Shown here one piece after another: positions 55,494 to 63,849 of a stretch of 64,000 nucleotides of DNA. The notes beneath the pieces were generated by a model that was not told the DNA's origin, made no database searches, and saw only the letters and a list, made by a program, of their open reading frames with translations. The DNA lies in the NCBI GenBank assembly GCA_903910555.1, contig CAIVZZ010000005.1, forward strand, positions 97,976-161,975, given 5' to 3'. Within the stretch, counting starts at the first letter, position 1. Every line of letters begins with the position of its first letter. The position numbers and the translations under genes are program-made. Source of the DNA: an uncultured Gemmatimonadota bacterium. Its GTDB lineage: Bacteria > Gemmatimonadota > Gemmatimonadetes > Gemmatimonadales > Gemmatimonadaceae.

Positions 55494-57308
55494 CTAGAAT
55501 CTCCGCGTCAGTCGCACGATGAACCGCGTTCCCTCGGATCCGTCGGTCACCGCTTTCGCGGCGTACACTCCGATCCCGCTGAAATCGATTCCAACTCCGA
55601 TATCCGTCTTGAATGACTGGAGCGGCGGCAGCAGTCCTGACGGATATGACGTCCCCCCGTCCTGCGGCCCAACCAGCCAGCCGCGCCCGGTGTCACCGAA
55701 CAACACCCATTCCATGCGACCGTTGAGGCCCGGCCGCCACCAGTCATCCGATGCGTCGTCGCGCAGCGATCCCCAATAGAAGCGTGAACGCAACTCCACC
55801 TGGACGAGCGCGATGCGATCGCATTGTCCGGGCGTTCCAGATTGCGTGATGCCATTCGAGCACTGCAGGACGTCGGGTGTCATCCCCGTCTCGCGAAAAC
55901 CATAACCCGGGAGTGTGCCCGGTCCGCCAATGGAAAGTTTCCGTTCGGTCGGCAGTGCATCGCCGGCGAGCCATCCGCCCGTCACGAGCCGCAGGTTCAA
56001 TGACATATTCGGCGCGATGCGATTGTAGCGGCGCAGGTCGAAAAATCCGCGCGTGTACCCGACATGTTCGGGAGCGGTCGGGAGCAGCGCTCCGGTGGCC
56101 AAATCGACGTTCAGCGGCGAGCCGAGTCGCGCGAGTTGTCCGGCGCCCTGTTCGATCTCGCCGGTGAAATACCATCCCGACCATGGCGATCCCTCGCGCT
56201 CACGCGTGTCGATGCGCAGCCGGGTCGTGAGCAGATGCATGTCGCCGGTATCCATGAACGGATTCGGACGCCAGACATCGTCATTGCGAAACAGTGTCCA
56301 TGGATCGCGCTGGCGCACGTCGTTCCACTGCTCGTCGCTGAACGACACCGTCAGGTCGGCGTATTTGCCGCCTTGCAGCCGCACGTACCCTTCGCCGCCG
56401 TGGCGTCCGAAGTAGTCGCGATAATCGCGGTGCAGCACGACCGACGCGAGCCCGACTTCGCCGTTGTCCATCTGCCACGACTCTGTCGGCTCGATCACAT
56501 CAAATGCGCGGCCGCCAAGCGCCACGCCGATCGGTTTTCCAAACTGCACTTCGGCGGAGAGATCGTGTCCGAGCGTCTCTTCGCCCCACTTCAGCGGGCT
56601 CGCCGTGCGGGCGACACCGAACGCCTCGATGTTGATCTTTCCCCAGTCGGTGAACCGCTGAAATCGCGGGCCGACCACGAACGACCATCCTTCAACGCGA
56701 TCGTATGCGCGAGACGCGACATAAAAAAAGTCTGTGTACGCTTCGCCGTGGCGGAGGTCGTTCAGCACATGATGGCGCGACCACCAGGTGTCGTCATACT
56801 CCGGCTCGCGTTCTGCGACGAGACGATCACCGTCGAGATGATAGCGCAGCAGCTCGATCTGCTTGAGTGTTTCGCCGTCGATATGTGCGCCATCCAAGCC
56901 TGACACACTCCCGCCGATGATCACCAGCTTGCGATCGATATGCGCGCCCGGCGCGAGACGGACGTCTGCGTTGATCGCGACGAGCGATCCGGCGATCCGT
57001 CCTTCAATCGTCACGGGACCGTTGAGTACCGCAACGTCGCCCGACACCACCGACGCCGCGGGAACATCGAACGAGCCGTTGGTGCGCTTCGTCGCCGTCG
57101 CGTTGTAGACGTCGACCGCTCCCTGTGCCGCCGTCGAAAGTCTGACTTCGGCGGTGTCGTGCCGCGTCTCGCCGTGTTGCGCGAGCAGCGGCCGCCATGC
57201 CGCACAAACGAGACCGCAGCATGCAACGATTGCCCTGAGCGCGAGCGTGTACGTGTGTGCGTCCGTGTGCGTGTACGTGTGTGTGTACTTCCCATGCGAG
57301 CGTCGCAT
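55494..57308 (-). CDS. Outer-membrane beta-barrel protein with bactofilin-like N-terminal region
   Basis: From the ATG at 57308 (Shine-Dalgarno GGGAGAG) it is 604 residues. A signal peptide is followed by a short polymer-forming (bactofilin-like) beta-helix stretch, GPVTIEGRIAGSLVAINADV and DRKLVIIGGSVSG, then about 400 residues of barrel strands with SIGGPGTLPGYGFRE, the barrel-lid pattern of D15/Omp85-type antigens, and a terminal RFIVRLTRRF strand. The signal-peptide n-region is unusual (THTYTHTDAHTYT), encoded by a GT-rich microsatellite. Genes on both sides are spaced closely with the NtrX-type regulator. Confidence 0.8.
   Translation of the reverse strand: MRRSHGKYTHTYTHTDAHTYTLALRAIVACCGLVCAAWRPLLAQHGETRHDTAEVRLSTAAQGAVDVYNATATKRTNGSFDVPAASVVSGDVAVLNGPVTIEGRIAGSLVAINADVRLAPGAHIDRKLVIIGGSVSGLDGAHIDGETLKQIELLRYHLDGDRLVAEREPEYDDTWWSRHHVLNDLRHGEAYTDFFYVASRAYDRVEGWSFVVGPRFQRFTDWGKINIEAFGVARTASPLKWGEETLGHDLSAEVQFGKPIGVALGGRAFDVIEPTESWQMDNGEVGLASVVLHRDYRDYFGRHGGEGYVRLQGGKYADLTVSFSDEQWNDVRQRDPWTLFRNDDVWRPNPFMDTGDMHLLTTRLRIDTREREGSPWSGWYFTGEIEQGAGQLARLGSPLNVDLATGALLPTAPEHVGYTRGFFDLRRYNRIAPNMSLNLRLVTGGWLAGDALPTERKLSIGGPGTLPGYGFRETGMTPDVLQCSNGITQSGTPGQCDRIALVQVELRSRFYWGSLRDDASDDWWRPGLNGRMEWVLFGDTGRGWLVGPQDGGTSYPSGLLPPLQSFKTDIGVGIDFSGIGVYAAKAVTDGSEGTRFIVRLTRRF
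57245..57290 (+). repeat. GT-rich imperfect microsatellite in a signal-peptide coding region
   Basis: On the plus strand the tract is runs of GT broken by AC and CC (GTGTACGTGTGTGC type words). On the coding minus strand it encodes alternating His/Thr/Tyr at residues 9-20 of the barrel protein. Slippage by a non-multiple of three would switch the gene off. Confidence 0.7.
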
Positions 57309-57376
57309 TATCTCTCCCTGTGTGAACGAACCGCGTTGGTGGAAAGCACGATTCGTGCCACTAGTCCCACTCTGGA

Positions 57377-58750
57377 TCATTCTCCCGGCGCAACGATGCC
57401 GAGGCGTTTCATCCGTCTATAGAGATTCGGTCTGTCGGTGCGCAAACGGCGGGCAGCTTCGGCCACAACGCCGTCCGCGGCGGAGAGCGCGCGATCAATT
57501 AAGAGACGCTCGTACTCGTCGAGCGTGTCACTCAGCGTCAGCTCCGCCTGCACGAGGTCCGGCAGGGGCGGCGCAGAAACGCCGTCGCCCGCGGGCAGGA
57601 CGGCCATGACTTCCGCAGATCCAATCGACCTGCCGGCGTTCAGGATCGACAAACGCTCGACGATGTTCGCGAGCTCGCGCACGTTGCCCGGCCAGCGATG
57701 CCGCGTGAGCGTGCGGATCGCTTCATCCGTCCACTCCGGCGCGGCCTGACCCGAGCGGCGCCGCAGCAGCGCGGCGAAGTGGCGTACGAGCGCGGGAATA
57801 TCCGACGGACGTTCGCGCAGCGGCGAGACCGCAATGGGAATCACATTCAGGCGGAAATACAGGTCCTCGCGAAAGCGCCCTTCTTTCACGGCGCGCTCGA
57901 GATCGTGGTTTGTCGCCGCGAGAATTCGCACGTCGATCTTGATCGGCTTTCCACCGCCGACACGCTCGATCACCTTCGCCTCGATCGCGCGCAGCAGCTT
58001 CGCCTGCGCTTCCGCGCCGAGATCGCCGACTTCGTCGAGCAGCAGCGTGCCCGTGTGCGCGAGTTCGAAGCGGCCGAGCCTGCGCTCGGTTGCGCCGGTG
58101 AACGCGCCGCGCTCGTGACCGAACATTTCGCTTTCAACAAGATCGCGCGGAATAGCAGCGCAGTTCACGCGCACGAACGGCCGCTCCCGCCGCGGGCTTT
58201 GCGCGTGGATTGCCGCCGCGACGAGTTCTTTGCCGGTGCCGCTCTCTCCTGTGATCAGTACGCGCGCATCGCTCGGCGCCACCTGGTGGATCATCGCGCG
58301 CAGCTCCGTCATCGACGGGCTCTCGCCGACCAATTCGCCAATGAGCCCAAGATCTGCGCGCAACGACGTGCGCTCGCGCCGCGCCATGCGGAGCTCGAGC
58401 GCACTCGCGATCGCGAGCAGCACGCCCTCGGGTGTGAGCGGTTTCTCGAGGAAATTCACCGCGCCGAGTCGCGTGGCTTTGACAGCGTCGGCGAGACCGG
58501 CGCGGCCGCTCATCATGATCACCGGAAGTTCGGGAAACCGCTCGCGAAGGCGCTCAAGCACGGCCATCCCGTCGAGCGTACCCGGAATCATGAGATCGAG
58601 CAGGACGAGATCCGGCTCGAACTCGTCGACGCGCGCGATGCCGCCCACACCATCGGGTGCGTCGCGCACTTCGAACCCCTCGGACGTGAGCAGTGCGCTC
58701 ACCATCCGGCGGATGTTCGGCTCGTCATCGATGATCAGGACGGAGGGCAT
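57377..58750 (-). CDS. NtrX-like sigma-54-dependent response regulator
   Basis: The 457-residue protein has a receiver domain (D52), an AAA+ domain with Walker A GESGTGKE (168-175), an intact GAFTGA loop (215-220), Walker B LLLDEVGDL and a C-terminal Fis-type helix-turn-helix (AEAARRLRTDRPNLYRRMKR). So it should activate sigma-54 promoters. It is transcribed after the NtrY-like kinase and the small membrane protein; TATAATG includes the start codon on the minus strand. The neighbouring DUF4390-like gene fits the NtrYX setting. Confidence 0.94.
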   Translation of the reverse strand: MPSVLIIDDEPNIRRMVSALLTSEGFEVRDAPDGVGGIARVDEFEPDLVLLDLMIPGTLDGMAVLERLRERFPELPVIMMSGRAGLADAVKATRLGAVNFLEKPLTPEGVLLAIASALELRMARRERTSLRADLGLIGELVGESPSMTELRAMIHQVAPSDARVLITGESGTGKELVAAAIHAQSPRRERPFVRVNCAAIPRDLVESEMFGHERGAFTGATERRLGRFELAHTGTLLLDEVGDLGAEAQAKLLRAIEAKVIERVGGGKPIKIDVRILAATNHDLERAVKEGRFREDLYFRLNVIPIAVSPLRERPSDIPALVRHFAALLRRRSGQAAPEWTDEAIRTLTRHRWPGNVRELANIVERLSILNAGRSIGSAEVMAVLPAGDGVSAPPLPDLVQAELTLSDTLDEYERLLIDRALSAADGVVAEAARRLRTDRPNLYRRMKRLGIVAPGE

Positions 58751-58790
58751 TATACGACCGGCGGCTGCCGACGGGCGACTGAAGGCGCGC

Positions 58791-59060
58791 TCAATGCTGG
58801 ACCGGCGGAAGTTTTGGCACTTCGCCGCGGTCGGCGAGCACCTTCGTCACGAAGCGCTGGCCTTCGGAAATGCGCTCGACTTCCACTGCGATGCTCTCTA
58901 CGGCGCGCTCGATGCGCTCGAGCCGCTGTGCGACATCGGGTGAGATTGCCGGCGCAACCTCGCGCCCCTCGATGCGCCGCCCCCATGCGCGCATCAGCGG
59001 AAAGAGCACGACAGCCATCGTGCCAAAAATGATCGCAACGACAAGGACGTCTTCCGGCAC
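58791..59060 (-). CDS. Small membrane protein with coiled coil
   Basis: From the GTG at 59060 it is 89 residues, with one N-terminal transmembrane helix (VLVVAIIFGTMAVVLFPLM) and a coiled coil (DVAQRLERIERAVESIAVEV). A GGAGGG Shine-Dalgarno lies 6 nt before this GTG; an alternative TTG start two codons upstream overlaps the kinase stop. It sits between the kinase and regulator genes and may help the signalling pair, but no family is recognised. Confidence 0.75.
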   Translation of the reverse strand: MPEDVLVVAIIFGTMAVVLFPLMRAWGRRIEGREVAPAISPDVAQRLERIERAVESIAVEVERISEGQRFVTKVLADRGEVPKLPPVQH

Positions 59061-59062
59061 TC

Positions 59063-60268
59063 TCAACCCTCCGCTGCAGTGATATCCGACGGGAAGATAA
59101 GACGAATCTCCGTCCCTGATCCACGTGTGCTCTCCGCCTCGACTCTGCCGCTATGCGCGAGTACCGTCTGCTTCACGATCGCGAGTCCGAGCCCGGTCCC
59201 GCCGGTCTTATCCGTTATGTACGGCTCAAAAATCGAATTGATTCGTTCCGGCGCGATGCCGACGCCCGTATCACGTATCGCGATCACAATCTCGTGTCCG
59301 TGCGCCGAGACGCGCGCCGTGATCACACCACTCGTCCCGCACGCTTCAACCGCATTCAGCAGCACATTGCCCACCGCGCGGTTCAGCGCGTCGTGATGCG
59401 CATACAGCAGCGGCAGACCGGGTTCCGCCTCCACCGTGTATGACAGATGCGATGGCACAGAGGTTCGAGCCGCTGCGCGCACGAGATCGGCGACGTCCAC
59501 GTCTGATGCCGGCCCCTCGGGCAGTTTTCCGAACTGCGCGAAACTGCGTGCCATCGATTCGAGCCGGGCAGACTCGGTCTCCAATACCTCGACGGCGTCG
59601 GCGAGTTCCGGTGGCACGCCGCGCTTCAGACGGTCGACCGCGAATCGGATCGGCGTGAGCGGGTTCTTCAGCTCGTGCGCAACCTGCCGCGCCGATTCGC
59701 GAAATGCAGCTAAACGCTCGGCTTCAACCGCGGCGCGACGGCCTGTTTCGACGTCGATCGCCATTTGCCGCATGCCGTCGCGCAGCACACCGAACTCCGG
59801 CGCCCCGCGCGAATCGGTCACCGGCGGCAGCGGCTCACCCCGTCTGATCCGTTCCGTCCAGCCAACGAGCTCATGCAGCGGCCGGCTCAGCTGCCGGCTC
59901 AAGTGTCCGGCTGCGCGCGATGCGAGAAGCGTCAGCAACACGAGTCCCACGAGCCCGGCAATCAAGAGCGCGGGGACCAGTCGCTTGGTCAGGAATTCGA
60001 AGCGGTGTGCGTACGAAACGGAGGTCGCCACCTGGCGCTCGTGTTCGGCGAGTACGCGTTCTTCTTCGGCCGAGTGCGGCGCGCGGCGCGCGACCTCGAG
60101 CGCCTTCGACCCGCTTGCCGCCACGCTGTCCCACGCCGACGTGCCGCTGACCCACGGGAGGAGCCGCGCCATGGTTCCGCCCCACGCGAGCGTCAGCACG
60201 ATGGATGGGACGAACGCGAAAAGCGCCAGGATCAGGAGGAGCCGGGAGCGGTAGCCGAAGCGCTTCAT
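59063..60268 (-). CDS. NtrY-like sensor histidine kinase
   Basis: Membrane sensor kinase of 401 residues, with two transmembrane helices (about 10-30 and 100-120) enclosing a short extracytoplasmic loop, a HAMP linker, a HisKA helix with H198 (RQVAHELKNPLTPI), and an HATPase with NVLLNAVEACG, DTGVGI and GTGLGL motifs. It is shorter than typical NtrY but has the same HELKNPLTPI signature. Expected partner is the GAFTGA regulator at 57377-58750. TAAGTTGA lies 7 nt before its ATG. Confidence 0.93.
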   Translation of the reverse strand: MKRFGYRSRLLLILALFAFVPSIVLTLAWGGTMARLLPWVSGTSAWDSVAASGSKALEVARRAPHSAEEERVLAEHERQVATSVSYAHRFEFLTKRLVPALLIAGLVGLVLLTLLASRAAGHLSRQLSRPLHELVGWTERIRRGEPLPPVTDSRGAPEFGVLRDGMRQMAIDVETGRRAAVEAERLAAFRESARQVAHELKNPLTPIRFAVDRLKRGVPPELADAVEVLETESARLESMARSFAQFGKLPEGPASDVDVADLVRAAARTSVPSHLSYTVEAEPGLPLLYAHHDALNRAVGNVLLNAVEACGTSGVITARVSAHGHEIVIAIRDTGVGIAPERINSIFEPYITDKTGGTGLGLAIVKQTVLAHSGRVEAESTRGSGTEIRLIFPSDITAAEG

Positions 60269-60532
60269 ATCACTCTCAACTTAGGCGCCAAATCGGTGTA
60301 ATGAAGCCCAAAAGATGACAAACGCCTTGAGCCTCATTAGCTTACATGCACGATGCGCTGAGCGCGTCGATGATTGTCGCCGCCCAACCGCAGCACCGGG
60401 CTCCGATCACCGGCACGTCCAGCGCAGACGCAACATAGTCCGGGCAGCTGCACTCGCAGCGAGTCCTCCGCGCCAAATGTGCGCGGCTCCAGCGCGAAGT
60501 GCGCCCGGCCAACGGCGAGCAGCAGTAAAAAA

Positions 60533-62356
60533 ATGAAGCCACGTCATTCGCACATCGCGTCCACGCGCGCGCCAGTCGCGCCGATGCACCGCGGACCCCA
60601 GGCACACGCAGCATCTTCAGGACTCGGCGGCCCGTTAGTCCATGCCCCGAACGCAGCGCTCCTCATCGACTTCGATAACGTCACGATGGGGATCCGGTCT
60701 GACCTCCAGACCGAGCTTCGAAATCTTCTCTCCTCCGACATCATCCACGGTAAAGTCGCCGTGCAGCGCGCGTACGCAGACTGGCGCCGCTACCCGCAGT
60801 ACATCGTTCCGCTCAGCGAAGCGTCGATCGACCTGATCTTCGCGCCGGCGTACGGGTCGTCCAAGAAAAATGCGACCGATATCCGCCTCGCGATCGATGC
60901 GATGGAGCTCGTCTTCACGCGCCCCGAAATCGGCACGATCATCCTGCTCTCCGGCGACTCCGATTTCTCGAGTCTCGTGATCAAGCTCAAGGAATACGGC
61001 AAGTACGTGATCGGCGTGGGAATTCGCGAGTCGTCGAGCGATCTGCTCGTGCAGAACTGCGACGAGTATTACAGCTACAACGCGCTCGCGGGACTCGTGA
61101 AGTCGGGCGATGAAACGGGCACCACCAAGCACGATCCGTGGGAACTCGTCACCGAATCGATCACCCGCATGGTCCGCAACGGCGACGTCATGCGCTCCGA
61201 CCGCCTCAAGCAGGTGATGCAGGAGATCGACGGCACATTCGACGAAAAAAACCTGGGCATCTCCAAGTTCTCGAAGTTCTGCCTTGAGGCAGCGCAGAAT
61301 GGACTGCTCATCGTAAACAAGCTGGAGAACGGTCAGCTCGAAGTCGCGCCTCCGGGCGCGGGCGCCCCGGCCGCTGTCGCGAGCCCGGCCAGCGCAGCCG
61401 CCGCGAACACTTCGCGTGCAGCCGCACCGGCCGCAGAAGGCGAAGAACCGCGTGAACCGCGGAGCCGTCGCGGACGTCGCGGCGGACGTGGCCGCAATCG
61501 CGGCGAGCGCAGTGAATCCTCGCCGGCGAGCACCGGGGAGCACGCCGTCGCATCGCATGCCGCTCCGGCAGTTGATCAATCTCGAATCGTGACACCGGTC
61601 GCACCGATTCAGGCCGTGCCCGCACCCGTGCATGCACCGGCAGCGGTTCCTGTCGCTACAATCCCGGCGGCACCGATTGCACAGCCGCATCGCGAGCGTC
61701 CCGCGCACCGCGCCGCCGCAGCGGCCGCGCCGGTCTCGCGTGGTGATTCGTCGATCGGCGTTGCCGGAATCCGGCTTACGCGCGACGAAGCGTTCTCACT
61801 CGTGCGCGACGCCGTTGCGGCGCTCGCAACCGGTGACGACGCGGCACCCAGCGAGCGCGTCCGCCAGAAGGCGTTCACGCTCCTCGGCCGCGACAGCGAA
61901 AGCCTCAGCGAGCGCAACTTCGCGCGCATCCTTCGCGACGCGCACGACGGCGACGTGATCGATCTCCGCAAACGCGGCGATGCTTTTGAGGTCGCATCTG
62001 TGACCGGCGTCGCGAGCGTCGCCGATCAGCTTGAAGTGAAGGAAGCCGCGCACCAGGCAGCCGCTGCGCAGGAAAAGGCAGCGAATACAGTTGTCGTGCC
62101 TCGCGGAATGGGACATCGTGGCGCGCCGGCTCGTGGCGGCCGCGGCGGATTTGGCGGCAAACCGGCAGGTGCCATGCCGAACCTGCTGCTGCTCGGTGTC
62201 GTCGACGACACGCCGGCTGCGGCTGCCGCAGAGGCCAAGCCTGCGCGGCGCAGTGGACGCGTTCGCAAGGAAGACACGACGCTCGAATCAGGCGCCGACG
62301 AGAAACCGGTGCGTTCGCGCGTGCCGCGCGCGAAGAAGGCCAGCCCGACGGCGTGA
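60533..62356 (+). CDS. NYN-domain ribonuclease-like protein with two LOTUS/OST-HTH-like domains and RGG segments
   Basis: The 607-residue protein has an NYN/PIN-like domain (about 40-190) with D46 (LLIDFDN), D116 (NATDIRLAIDAM) and D142/D144 (SGDSDFSS), then a LOTUS/OST-HTH domain (about 201-270, DPWELVTESITRMV), a disordered Ala/Pro linker with an RGG-like segment near 311-325 (RSRRGRRGGRGRNRGE), a second helical domain resembling LOTUS (about 416-490, RDEAFSLVRDAVAAL) and another RGG stretch (526-543). This suggests a structured-RNA-binding nuclease. The ATG at 60533 is chosen as the first start in a plausible context; an inner ATG lies at 60584. It stands alone, 16 bp before the glycosylase gene. 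Confidence 0.85.
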   Translation: MKPRHSHIASTRAPVAPMHRGPQAHAASSGLGGPLVHAPNAALLIDFDNVTMGIRSDLQTELRNLLSSDIIHGKVAVQRAYADWRRYPQYIVPLSEASIDLIFAPAYGSSKKNATDIRLAIDAMELVFTRPEIGTIILLSGDSDFSSLVIKLKEYGKYVIGVGIRESSSDLLVQNCDEYYSYNALAGLVKSGDETGTTKHDPWELVTESITRMVRNGDVMRSDRLKQVMQEIDGTFDEKNLGISKFSKFCLEAAQNGLLIVNKLENGQLEVAPPGAGAPAAVASPASAAAANTSRAAAPAAEGEEPREPRSRRGRRGGRGRNRGERSESSPASTGEHAVASHAAPAVDQSRIVTPVAPIQAVPAPVHAPAAVPVATIPAAPIAQPHRERPAHRAAAAAAPVSRGDSSIGVAGIRLTRDEAFSLVRDAVAALATGDDAAPSERVRQKAFTLLGRDSESLSERNFARILRDAHDGDVIDLRKRGDAFEVASVTGVASVADQLEVKEAAHQAAAAQEKAANTVVVPRGMGHRGAPARGGRGGFGGKPAGAMPNLLLLGVVDDTPAAAAAEAKPARRSGRVRKEDTTLESGADEKPVRSRVPRAKKASPTA

Positions 62357-62372
62357 TGCGCAGGGTGTGTTA

Positions 62373-62975
62373 GTGTCGGTCCGGTCACGGCTGCAACCGC
62401 TGCCGGCCGCGTTCTACGCGCGTGAAACGGAACTCGTCTCGCGCGAGCTATTAGGCGCGGTGCTCGAATGCACCGTGCGCGGAACGCGATGCCGGGGCCG
62501 GATTGTCGAGACCGAGGCGTACACAGGCGAACAAGATCTCGCGTGTCACGCGGCCGCAGGGCGTACGGCGCGCACGGAGGTGCTGTACGGGCCGCCCGGG
62601 CGCGCGTACGTCTATTTTATCTACGGCATGCACTGGTGCGTGAACGCGGTTACGCGGCGCGCGGGGATGCCGAGTGCGGTTCTCATTCGCGCACTTGAAC
62701 CGATTGAAGGGATCGAGGCGATGAGGCGGCGGCGTCATCAGCGGCCGGATCGTGAGCTGACAAACGGGCCCGCGAAGTTATGCGAGGCGTTTGGAATTAC
62801 AGGGCCGCGGTTTCACGGGGTCTCGCTGATCACATCGCCGCTGCGGATTTTGTCCGGCGATCCCGTGCCTGACTCGGACGTTGCGGTCACGCCGCGGATC
62901 GGCATTTCCAAAGCGGCGGACGATCCTCTGCGATGGATCGTCCGATCAAGCTCGTACGTTTCGGGAAGGAAATGA
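62373..62975 (+). CDS. DNA-3-methyladenine glycosylase (AAG/MPG type)
   Basis: Base-excision glycosylase for alkylated purines. From the GTG at 62373 (AGGG upstream) it is 200 residues. It shows the catalytic Glu segment RIVETEAYTGEQDLACHA, the substrate-pocket region YGPPGRAYVYFIYGMHWCVN, RALEP and NGPAKLCEAFGI, all characteristic. The 16-bp gap to the NYN gene suggests one unit. Its stop codon lies in the left arm of the following terminator. Confidence 0.94.
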   Translation: MSVRSRLQPLPAAFYARETELVSRELLGAVLECTVRGTRCRGRIVETEAYTGEQDLACHAAAGRTARTEVLYGPPGRAYVYFIYGMHWCVNAVTRRAGMPSAVLIRALEPIEGIEAMRRRRHQRPDRELTNGPAKLCEAFGITGPRFHGVSLITSPLRILSGDPVPDSDVAVTPRIGISKAADDPLRWIVRSSSYVSGRK

Positions 62976-63016
62976 AAAGGGCGCGAACTCAAGCGAGTCG
63001 CGCCCTTTTTCATTTC
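62969..63016. terminator. Strong bidirectional rho-independent terminator
   Basis: Arms GAAATGAAAAGGGCGCGAA-type (62969-62990) and the complement (62995-63016), with an AAGC loop and T-run after the GC stem. It lies between the convergent glycosylase and barrel genes; the left arm contains the glycosylase stop codon. Confidence 0.9.
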
Positions 63017-63074
63017 TCCAATCTCCGCTCTTATCCCGCATCCCGCATTCCTCTCCTGCATCCTGCATTAGGCC

Positions 63075-63770
63075 TCACCACTTCTCGATCGACGTTCCGA
63101 AGTTGTAGCGAAGCCCCACCGCCCAAATCGTGGTAAACCCAGTCCCGTTGATATACCAATCCGACGCGCCCTGCGTCGGCATCACCGAGATCTGCGCGAA
63201 CGGCGCGAACCGCTTGTAGATGTACATCACGCCGACGTTCGCGAACACTTTGCCCATTGTGCGCGCATCGACAATTGCCTTTTGATTTGAATCCGCCGCT
63301 GCCTGGCTCGATGCGGTCGGCGTGCACCCCGCACAGGTTCTGAGCGATGCGGAATTGATGAAGTTGAAGGAGTAGCCCAGCCCCACATATGGCTTGAACA
63401 TCCTGTACTCGGGCGTAAACAGCATCAAGTCAAACCCGACGCGGCGCATGTCGTTGATGTTTACGGCCAGCGGGGCACCGCTCGTCGGACTCGTAATCGT
63501 CGATGAAGTCGTGAAGTACGATTGATCGGCGAAAATGTTCAGCGCGAATTTCTGGCGCGTGATCATCCATTCGGCGCCGATCGTCGGCGCGTTCGTGCGG
63601 AGGCTCTGCGTGCCGAACGCGGTCGACAAGCTCGTGTAGCCGCCGTACGCCCCCCAGTACCAGGAGTCCGCAAACCCCTGCGTCGCGGACTGCGCGGCGC
63701 TGGCCGACGGAGTAAGTCCAACCGCGGCGATCGCAGCCAGCGAAAGGACGACGAGACGAGACGATCGCAT
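63075..63770 (-). CDS. Outer-membrane beta-barrel protein
   Basis: A 231-residue protein with a signal peptide (RLVVLSLAAIAAVGLTPSAS, cleaved near ASAAQ), then eight-strand-barrel-like alternating aromatic strands (SWYWGAYGGYTSLS, KPYVGLGYSFNFI) and an aromatic C-terminal strand (WAVGLRYNFG). It resembles OmpA/OmpW-type small barrels; the pore role is unknown. Two cysteines (CAGC) lie in a loop. TATAGC precedes the ATG. The terminator at 62969 serves its 3' end. Confidence 0.88.
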   Translation of the reverse strand: MRSSRLVVLSLAAIAAVGLTPSASAAQSATQGFADSWYWGAYGGYTSLSTAFGTQSLRTNAPTIGAEWMITRQKFALNIFADQSYFTTSSTITSPTSGAPLAVNINDMRRVGFDLMLFTPEYRMFKPYVGLGYSFNFINSASLRTCAGCTPTASSQAAADSNQKAIVDARTMGKVFANVGVMYIYKRFAPFAQISVMPTQGASDWYINGTGFTTIWAVGLRYNFGTSIEKW

Positions 63771-63849
63771 ACGCTATACCTCGAAATGGAGGATCTTTTT
63801 CGGGCGGCACTACGCGTCCGGGATGCCCACGTTGGGCCTCCCGGAGCTT

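Noticed and set aside
59063..59066. TTG start for the small membrane protein overlapping the kinase stop
   Set aside because: The GTG at 59060 has a GGAGGG Shine-Dalgarno at 6 nt, which the TTG lacks.
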